In this document: in pieces, positions 58,817-64,000 of the stretch | Numbering within the stretch: the first letter of the stretch is position 1 | Layout of the letters: each line of letters begins with the position of its first letter | Origin: Stenotrophomonas nematodicola | GTDB taxonomy: Bacteria > Pseudomonadota > Gammaproteobacteria > Xanthomonadales > Xanthomonadaceae | NCBI RefSeq assembly: GCF_009467805.1 | Contig: NZ_WIAY01000001.1 | Coordinates: forward strand, 124,001 to 188,000 | Reading direction: 5' to 3' | Length of the DNA: 64,000 bases | Made by a program: the position numbers and the translations under genes | Notes under the pieces: model-generated | What the model was told of the DNA's origin: nothing | What the model saw: only the letters and a program-made list of their open reading frames with translations | Databases searched by the model: none

Positions 58817-59244
58817 GGCGAACCCTCTGTTGTGCGGAAGTGGTAGATAAGCCAGTGGAGGAGCATGCCGACGACCATTGCGGCCGCGAACACGAGCGCA
58901 AACGTTTGACCTGTCGCCAACAGTGCAACTGCAGGGCCTGGACACACGCCTGCGAGTCCCCAGCCGATACCGAACACGGCCGCGCCGATGACCAGGTGTC
59001 GATCGATCTGGCGCTGACGGGGGATGTGCAGCGCGGCAGCGAGCACAGGCACATTGCGTGCGCGGACCCACCGATAGGCGATCGCTGACGGAATCAGGGC
59101 GCCGGCCATGACGAGGGCCAGTGACGGATCCCACTTGCCTGCGACGTCGAGGAAGGCAAGCACGCGCGCGGGATTGGCCATGTCCGAGACGACCAGACCC
59201 AACCCGAACAGGGCACCAGACAGAAATGCCGCCAACCGGATCAC
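58813..59244 (-). CDS. YeeE/YedE-type membrane protein, second half (PmpB-like)
   Basis: The 143-residue protein has four membrane helices and motifs of the DUF6691/PmpB group (LSGALFGLGLVVSDMANPARVLAFLDV; GLAGVCPGPA with conserved Cys). It starts at GTG overlapping the stop of the first half (GTGA). The two halves together correspond to one YeeE-like transporter for thiosulfate or other sulfur species. Confidence 0.82.
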   Translation of the reverse strand: MIRLAAFLSGALFGLGLVVSDMANPARVLAFLDVAGKWDPSLALVMAGALIPSAIAYRWVRARNVPVLAAALHIPRQRQIDRHLVIGAAVFGIGWGLAGVCPGPAVALLATGQTFALVFAAAMVVGMLLHWLIYHFRTTEGSP

Positions 59245-59681
59245 GCTCCGTCTCCCATGATCATGCACGCAACCGCCACGGTGGCCATGCCCATGAGCAT
59301 GAACATGCCGGTGGCGACCAGGGAGCGCGGTGACAGTCTGGCCAGGCCGCAAACGCCGTGACCACTCGTACAGCCAGATCCGAGCCGCGTCCCGAAGCCG
59401 ACCAGCAACCCGGCCAGGATGAGCAGCACCGGTGGGGAGCCTGCAGGAGAGGGCAGCGAAATGGGCTTGACGGCCAGCGCCACGCCCGACGACACCAGCA
59501 GCCCCGCCAGGAACAGGGCCGACAACGCGCGGTCGCCCCCTCGCGACAGGCCAAGGGTGTTGGCAAGCAAACCGGAAACACCGGCAATGCGACCGGTCAG
59601 CGCCAGAAACCCACCCGCTGCCGTCCCGATCATCAGGCCGCCGATGAGTGGCCAGTACCACGCCAAGGAGGGCAGGGTCAT
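59241..59681 (-). CDS. YeeE/YedE-type membrane protein, first half (PmpA-like)
   Basis: The 146-residue membrane protein has about four helices with GGLMIGTAAGGFLALTGRIAGVSG and the SGCTSGHGVCGLARLSPRS motif whose Cys are expected to relay sulfur. It overlaps the dioxygenase stop (ATGA). The split-gene form of YeeE is common in Xylella-type bigR operons. Confidence 0.85.
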   Translation of the reverse strand: MTLPSLAWYWPLIGGLMIGTAAGGFLALTGRIAGVSGLLANTLGLSRGGDRALSALFLAGLLVSSGVALAVKPISLPSPAGSPPVLLILAGLLVGFGTRLGSGCTSGHGVCGLARLSPRSLVATGMFMLMGMATVAVACMIMGDGA

Positions 59682-60619
59682 AGCAGGTCCACCGGCAGCT
59701 TCAGGTAGCGCACCCCGTTGTCATCAGGCTCGGGCAGATGGCCCGCGCGCATGTTGACCTGCACCGAAGGCAGGATCAGGCGCGGCATGGGGAGCGTCGC
59801 ATCGCGGCTCTCGCGCATCTCCACGTACGTGGCCTCCGTCACGCCCTCATGCACATGGACATTTGCGGTTCGTTCCGCGCCTATGGTGGTTTCCCATGCG
59901 AAGCGATCCCGGCCCGTGGCTTTGTAATCGTGGCAGAGGAACACCCGGGTTTCATCCGGTAGAGCCAGTAGACGTTGGATCGAGCGATAGAGCTGGCGGG
60001 CCGAGCCTCCGGGGAAGTCGCAGCGGGCCGTGCCGTAGTCCGGCATGAACAGTGTGTCGCCAGCAAACACCGCATCCCCGATGACGTAGGCCATGCATGC
60101 AGGGGTGTGACCCGGCACGTGCAACGCCGTGGCCTGCAGGTTTCCAACGGTGAACTCCGCGCCATCGGTAAACAGATGGTCGAACTGGCTTCCGTCGCGC
60201 TTGAACTTCGTACCTGCGTTGAACACCTTGCCGAAGGTGTCTTGGACGATGGTGATGTGCTCGCCAATGGCAAGCTTTCCGCCGACCTGCTGCTGCAGCC
60301 AGGGTGCGGCGGAAAGATGATCGGCGTGCGCATGCGTCTCCAGCAGCCATTGCACCTGGAGGCCTTCGTCACGAATGTACTGGACCAGCGCTGCGGCCGA
60401 GCCGGTCGAGGTGCGTCCAGAGGCCATATCGAAATCAAGAACCGAGTCGATGATGGCGCACGCTGAAGAACGGGGATCACGAACCACATGACTGGCCGTA
60501 AACGTGGCGGGATCGAAGAACGTCTTGATGCAGGGCGAAGGCGTATCGCCTTCTCGCGCCCTGCGTACGATGTCCTGAGCCCTCTCCAATGCAGAATCGA
60601 TGATGACAGGCGTATTCAC
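59678..60619 (-). CDS. blh: Blh-type persulfide dioxygenase (MBL fold)
   Basis: The 313-residue metallo-beta-lactamase-fold enzyme has THAHADH at residues 95-101, HVPGHTPACMAY, FAGDTLF and CHDY, the iron-binding set of ETHE1/Blh persulfide dioxygenases. It oxidises glutathione persulfide to sulfite. It heads a minus-strand operon in which all four following genes are overlapping or closely spaced. A BigR-like operator lies 37 bases upstream, facing bigR. Confidence 0.9.
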   Translation of the reverse strand: MNTPVIIDSALERAQDIVRRAREGDTPSPCIKTFFDPATFTASHVVRDPRSSACAIIDSVLDFDMASGRTSTGSAAALVQYIRDEGLQVQWLLETHAHADHLSAAPWLQQQVGGKLAIGEHITIVQDTFGKVFNAGTKFKRDGSQFDHLFTDGAEFTVGNLQATALHVPGHTPACMAYVIGDAVFAGDTLFMPDYGTARCDFPGGSARQLYRSIQRLLALPDETRVFLCHDYKATGRDRFAWETTIGAERTANVHVHEGVTEATYVEMRESRDATLPMPRLILPSVQVNMRAGHLPEPDDNGVRYLKLPVDLL

Positions 60620-60655
60620 GGCATGCTCCCGGCGGTCGGATTGTGGATATTACTT

Positions 60656-60674
60656 CATAGTTACCTAAACTATG
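60656..60674. promoter_or_regulatory. BigR-like operator
   Basis: CATAGTT and AACTATG are perfect 7-bp arms around ACCTA. This AT-rich palindrome in a GC-rich region lies 37 bases before the blh start and 76 before bigR. It matches the style of the BigR box and probably controls both divergent units. Confidence 0.75.
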
Positions 60675-60749
60675 CAACTATTGGCGTGTACCCGTGTTAC
60701 CGTTCAGCTGCCGTGCGGATTAACGGGTACGCTCTAGCTCTCCTGTCCG

Positions 60750-61097
60750 GTGCCTCCGCTCTTGAACGACCGTCTTACCGCAACCAACCTGGCCGACATG
60801 AAGGAACGGGTGCCTGACGTGGCAGAGTTGCTGCGCTTCATGGCCACGCCGTCGCGTCTGCTCTTGCTCTGCCAACTGTCTCAAGGGGAATCGACCGTGG
60901 GTGCCCTCGAGGAGGCGACCGGCATCCGACAGCCGGCCCTTTCCCAGCAGCTTGCCGAGCTGCGCCAGCGGCGTCTGGTTACGACCCGGCGAGAGTCACG
61001 TTCAGTTTTCTATCGCATCGATGACAGCCGCGTTGAGGCGATGCTGGTTGCCCTGCATGGAATCTTCTGCGTGGATCAGCCCGACGAGCGGCCATGA
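60750..61097 (+). CDS. bigR: BigR/SqrR-like ArsR-family persulfide sensor
   Basis: The 115-residue ArsR-type repressor has a winged helix (QPALSQQLAELRQRRLVTTRRESRSVFYRI) and two Cys at the positions used by BigR for sensing: Cys41 in LLLLCQL and Cys107 in IFCVDQ. Oxidation or persulfidation of this pair would release DNA. The GTG start at 60750 gives the same N-terminal length as BigR; ATG 60798 is an alternative. Its 3' end overlaps the convergent DUF2238 gene by 22 nt. Confidence 0.85.
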   Translation: MPPLLNDRLTATNLADMKERVPDVAELLRFMATPSRLLLLCQLSQGESTVGALEEATGIRQPALSQQLAELRQRRLVTTRRESRSVFYRIDDSRVEAMLVALHGIFCVDQPDERP

Positions 61098-61786
61098 GCA
61101 CGTCTGCCCCGCCGTACGCTGACAGCCACCACGCTGACGATCGCCCCAACTGACGCCAGCAGCACATCCTTGTGTGCATCCCATACGTCGCCCTGGATGC
61201 CGAGATACGCCATCCCAAGATCCTGATCGACCACCAGTGCCGCGCCCCATTCGATGAGTTCATAGGCAGCGGACGTGGCGATGATGAACTGAACGGCAAT
61301 CAGGTTCAGCGTCAACTCACCGGCAACCATGTGCCTCGCATAGAGCTCCTTTGCCGCAGGCACGACCAATGCGCCGTAGGCAAAGTGGACGAGCCTGTCG
61401 AAATGGTTGCGATTCCAGTGAAACACATCGGAAATTGTCCCGCCAACCAGCTTCTGCGCCCAAGCGTCATAGGGAACTTCCGCATAGGTAAAATGTGCGC
61501 CCACGGCATGAAGGCACAGAAAGATGAGAAGCAGCGCGTTGGTGCCAGGCCTGAACGGGCGCCGCCACTGCTGGACGACGAGGTAGGGAACAGCAGCGAA
61601 CGCCAGTAGATTCTCCAGCAACCAATCGCGTCGATGGTACGGTTCCACGGCGGCCAGCAGCCAGCAGCCCGCATAGATCGCAAGGCACAACACTGCAAAG
61701 CGACCCGGCTCCAACAGCGTGGCACGGAACCTGCGTTCTGGCCTTGCCGGGCTAAGCGTCGCCAGTGCGGGATCGTCAGTGGGCAT
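61076..61786 (-). CDS. DUF2238 (YjdF-like) inner membrane protein
   Basis: The 236-residue membrane protein has about six helices and the DUF2238 motifs ENLLAFAAVPYLVV, HAVGAHFTYAEVPYD, NHFDRLVHFAYG and GIQGDVWDAHKDVLLA. ATG 61786 is used because it overlaps the upstream stress-protein gene by 11 nt and no better start is seen. Function unknown; His/Asp-rich conserved motifs suggest metal or phosphate chemistry. Confidence 0.82.
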   Translation of the reverse strand: MPTDDPALATLSPARPERRFRATLLEPGRFAVLCLAIYAGCWLLAAVEPYHRRDWLLENLLAFAAVPYLVVQQWRRPFRPGTNALLLIFLCLHAVGAHFTYAEVPYDAWAQKLVGGTISDVFHWNRNHFDRLVHFAYGALVVPAAKELYARHMVAGELTLNLIAVQFIIATSAAYELIEWGAALVVDQDLGMAYLGIQGDVWDAHKDVLLASVGAIVSVVAVSVRRGRRAHGRSSG

Positions 61787-62612
61787 ACAGCACCGGGATT
61801 GCCGCCCCCAGCAGCAGCGCACTCGTCATTCCGCCGACTGCCCACTCGCGGAGGCGGGAATGACCGTAACCGCCGACCACGACCAGCGATGCCTTGACCG
61901 CGTTGGCATGGTCGACAAGGACCTCGCTGGAGCGACGGTGCTGACCAGCCAGTTTGATGGCGGATGCGGCGATGCCCCAGCGGTGGAGGTGTTCGATGAG
62001 AGAGGGCATCACAGTGTCAGCCACATCCATCTCGTCCCGGTACCTGCATATTTCCACCAGTTGCACAGACTGCACCTGCTGCAGCAACGGAATGGCAGCA
62101 TGCAGGGCGCGGCACGCATTCGGGGTGTCTTTCCAGCCCACGACTGCGCACGCATTCCCACTTGGCCGCCAGTGTGGCGGAACCACCACAACAGGCCTTC
62201 CCGCGTCAAAAAGCAACGCGTTGAACAGGTCCAGACCTATCGGATCGGGCGTCGAGAAGCCTGACCAGCCGCCCAGAATGACCATGTCCGCAGAGAAGGC
62301 CAGTCGCGCGGCAAGCTCCGCGGGCGATTCCGTTACGGCTTCATGAACTTCCACAGAGATTCCGGGATGTTCTGTGATTCTGGCTCTGATCCTTGCCGCT
62401 CTCCCGGAGGCTTCCTTACGCTGCGCGTCCTGCGCCGCCAGGAACGATGGCCTGGGCGTCGGATCAGGCGTTCCTATCGCAGGTGGCGGCAGGTAGACGG
62501 TTTCAATGATGCGCACTCGCGCATCCTGCGATCTGCCGATCTCGATGGCGAAGCGTATGGCCGCGTCATCCGTTGACGAATCCGCCAGCGGCACAAGAAT
62601 GTCTTTCAGCAT
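61776..62612 (-). CDS. Universal stress protein (tandem Usp)
   Basis: The 278-residue protein has two UspA-like domains. The first opens MLKDILVPLADSSTDDAAIRFA; the second has the nucleotide-binding G-x2-G-x9-G-type motif VVGGYGHSRLREWAVGGMTSALL. GGAGG lies before the ATG. It overlaps the DUF2238 gene and sits 21 nt behind another Usp gene, so the three form an operon probably induced in low oxygen or stasis (an FNR-like box lies upstream). Confidence 0.88.
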   Translation of the reverse strand: MLKDILVPLADSSTDDAAIRFAIEIGRSQDARVRIIETVYLPPPAIGTPDPTPRPSFLAAQDAQRKEASGRAARIRARITEHPGISVEVHEAVTESPAELAARLAFSADMVILGGWSGFSTPDPIGLDLFNALLFDAGRPVVVVPPHWRPSGNACAVVGWKDTPNACRALHAAIPLLQQVQSVQLVEICRYRDEMDVADTVMPSLIEHLHRWGIAASAIKLAGQHRRSSEVLVDHANAVKASLVVVGGYGHSRLREWAVGGMTSALLLGAAIPVLYAH

Positions 62613-62633
62613 GGTCCCGCCCTCCCTGTCGCG

Positions 62634-63404
62634 TCATCGTGAGAAGAACAGTGGCGTGAGGGTGTATTCGAAAAGCGCCTTGGTCGCCCCACCCAGCAGC
62701 CATTCGTGCGCGCGCGAATGTCCGTAGGCGCCGCAGACCAGCAGATCCGCCTGGCTATCGAGCGCGTGGCCCTGCAGCACGTCAGCCACGCTCCTCCCAT
62801 TCGACGACAAGGAAGCGCATGTGGCCTCTCGGCCCTGTCGCACCAAGCTGTTGACGAACGCCTGAGCGTGCTCATGGACTCGATCACTTCCGTCCACGGT
62901 GGCAACCACAAGCGAACACTCGAAATCCAGTCTCAGGAAATCATGTGCCGCGCGAGCAGACTCTGGCGTTGCACTCCAGCCGATGACCGCTCGCTTGAAG
63001 ATTCCGTCAAACCGGGTTCTCCCGGGCAATGCAATGATGGGGCGTCCGGATCGACTCACCAGTGAAGAGAACTGGGCATGTTGCAGCCTGCGCTCGGCGC
63101 GGTCATGCCCGGAGCAGGCCATGATCACCTGGTCGAAACGCTGCGCAAACATCGAAATCGCGTCCACAGGACGTTCCGCGCGTCCTTCCTCAATCTGGAT
63201 GTCATAAGGAACACTCCATTGCGCGACCCGGCGAGCGAGCGTGGCAACTCGAGGGGGGACCTTGACGTATGCGGTGTCAGGCAATGGAGATTCTACCGGC
63301 TGCACCAGCGTGACGTGCCCGCCGCGGGCGCCGACAAGTGCTGCTGCCAGCTGCATGGCAGAGGTGTCAGCAGGCGTATTCGTCAAAGGGACAAGAACAT
63401 CCAT
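62634..63404 (-). CDS. Universal stress protein (tandem Usp)
   Basis: The 256-residue protein has two Usp domains: MDVLVPLTNTPADTSAMQLA at the start and the ATP-binding LLVCGAYGHSRAHEWLLGGATKALF near the end. It is homologous to the next Usp. No clear ribosome-binding site is visible before the ATG. It heads the Usp-Usp-DUF2238 unit, with an FNR-like palindrome 64 bases upstream. Confidence 0.87.
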   Translation of the reverse strand: MDVLVPLTNTPADTSAMQLAAALVGARGGHVTLVQPVESPLPDTAYVKVPPRVATLARRVAQWSVPYDIQIEEGRAERPVDAISMFAQRFDQVIMACSGHDRAERRLQHAQFSSLVSRSGRPIIALPGRTRFDGIFKRAVIGWSATPESARAAHDFLRLDFECSLVVATVDGSDRVHEHAQAFVNSLVRQGREATCASLSSNGRSVADVLQGHALDSQADLLVCGAYGHSRAHEWLLGGATKALFEYTLTPLFFSR

Positions 63405-63467
63405 TTTGGCAGCTGGACACAGAGGCCGACGTTGGACCAGATTTTCCGCTGGTCCTGCGCGGACATA

Positions 63468-63481
63468 TTGACATGGGTCAA
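63468..63481. promoter_or_regulatory. FNR/Anr-like box before the stress-protein operon
   Basis: TTGAC-ATGG-GTCAA is a perfect palindrome differing from the FNR consensus TTGAT-N4-ATCAA at one position per arm. Its centre lies about 70 bases before the first Usp start, suitable for a class II position at -41.5 with a short leader. It overlaps the stop of the DUF4010 gene. Confidence 0.4.
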
Positions 63482-64000
63482 CTTATTGACGGCCATCCGT
63501 TACGCGCGGCGGCCACAGCGAACGTTCCGACAATCAGGCTGGTTCCAATCAACAATGGTGCGGAGAAGCGCCACCCGCCCCTTGCTGCGGCGATAACGCA
63601 CTTCAGCAATGAGTTGGCCGCAAGTGCAATGGTGACCGCCTGTATCGCGGCACTGTTGCTGATCCGCTCCGCCCCCACCATCTGTGCGGCGGAGGCGGTG
63701 GCAGCATGCACGTCGGCAATGCCGGAGATACCCAGAACCCACGGCAGACTCTCATCTCCCAGCCATTCCCGCAGCAGACCTGCTGCCAGAAGGAGAAGAA
63801 CGATCAGTCCAACAAAGACCATGATCGCCAACGGTTTGAATGGCCGTCCGATTGCCAGCCCGGATACTGCTGACGTACGCAGCAGGGCCCGCCATCCCAA
63901 CGCCCATGCGGCTCCCAAGGCCACGATTGCCGAGCAGGCCAGGGGGACCATGCTGTAGGTGAGCATGGCAGGTGCGAGGGTGCCCATCACCAGGCCCAAC
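63478..64000 (-). CDS. DUF4010/MgtC-like membrane protein, N terminus beyond window
   Basis: Only the C-terminal ~174 residues are seen; the frame runs off the right edge. About five membrane helices are visible (PLACSAIVALGAAWALGW; LAIMVFVGLIVLLLLAAGLL). The HAATASAAQM and ISNSAAIQAVTIALAANSLLKCV segments are typical of the DUF4010 domain that follows an MgtC-like N-terminal domain. Function unknown. It precedes the Usp operon on the same strand with a 73-nt gap. Confidence 0.75.
   Translation of the reverse strand, partial: LGLVMGTLAPAMLTYSMVPLACSAIVALGAAWALGWRALLRTSAVSGLAIGRPFKPLAIMVFVGLIVLLLLAAGLLREWLGDESLPWVLGISGIADVHAATASAAQMVGAERISNSAAIQAVTIALAANSLLKCVIAAARGGWRFSAPLLIGTSLIVGTFAVAAARNGWPSIS

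Noticed and set aside
1..64000. tRNA, rRNA, insertion sequences, prophage or integrase genes
   Set aside because: None of the open frames resembles a transposase or integrase and no tRNA-like sequence was noticed; a dedicated tRNA scan was not possible.

Overview
The window is about 64 kb of GC-rich, gene-dense DNA that reads as a chromosome segment of a Xanthomonadaceae gammaproteobacterium, most probably Stenotrophomonas or a close relative. The grounds are the abundance of TonB-dependent receptors, GH92 and CocE-type secreted hydrolases, BigR-type sulfur control and the general gene complement. No rRNA, tRNA, insertion sequence, CRISPR array or prophage was seen. The first and last genes are cut by the window edges.

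Layout. 1-6.4 kb: an R-body (Reb) locus. A tight minus-strand operon encodes four near-identical RebB proteins, three diverged Reb-like proteins (one with a long polyproline tract), two unrecognised proteins and a large protein with nucleotidyltransferase-like motifs. It converges on a truncated regulator that joins the end of a sigma-54 AAA+ domain to an AraC DNA-binding domain. A sigma-54-like promoter lies in front of the operon. 6.7-10.9 kb: a protein with PD-(D/E)XK-like motifs and a variable DPSN repeat, a secreted esterase, a host-attachment-type protein, a thioredoxin-like protein and a Phd-antitoxin/zeta-toxin pair. 11-19 kb: secreted hydrolases (GH92, CocE/NonD), two secreted unknowns and prolyl aminopeptidase. 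19-22.3 kb: a TetR repressor with twin operators and two MFS exporters. 22.4-28.4 kb: a three-gene operon joined by ATGA overlaps, encoding an unknown protein, a double HKN (Tdp1/PLD-like) phosphodiesterase and a SNF2-like helicase. This is the best candidate for an uncharacterised defence system.

28.4-38.9 kb: a zinc-ribbon/SPFH membrane module, a catecholate-type TonB receptor, a small HELGH protein, a CSS/EAL c-di-GMP phosphodiesterase and a ZnuD-like receptor behind a Zur-like box. 39-42 kb: a ThDP enzyme plus aldehyde dehydrogenase operon. 42.1-56.1 kb: what looks like a polyhydroxybutyrate (PHB)/3-hydroxybutyrate utilisation island. It holds an oligomer hydrolase lipoprotein, an acyl-CoA synthetase, a CrbR/CrbS-like two-component system, a MaoC hydratase, an alpha/beta hydrolase, a TonB receptor, a GntP permease and a PHB-depolymerase-family esterase. 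Both divergent control regions of the island carry palindromes centred on CCTAGG. Together the genes suggest extracellular depolymerisation, outer- and inner-membrane uptake, CoA activation and sensor control.

56.1-64 kb: a possible structured RNA, two small secreted proteins, a BigR-controlled persulfide/sulfite detoxification operon with a clear BigR-like operator, then a DUF2238 protein, two universal stress proteins behind an FNR-like box, and the start of a DUF4010 membrane protein.
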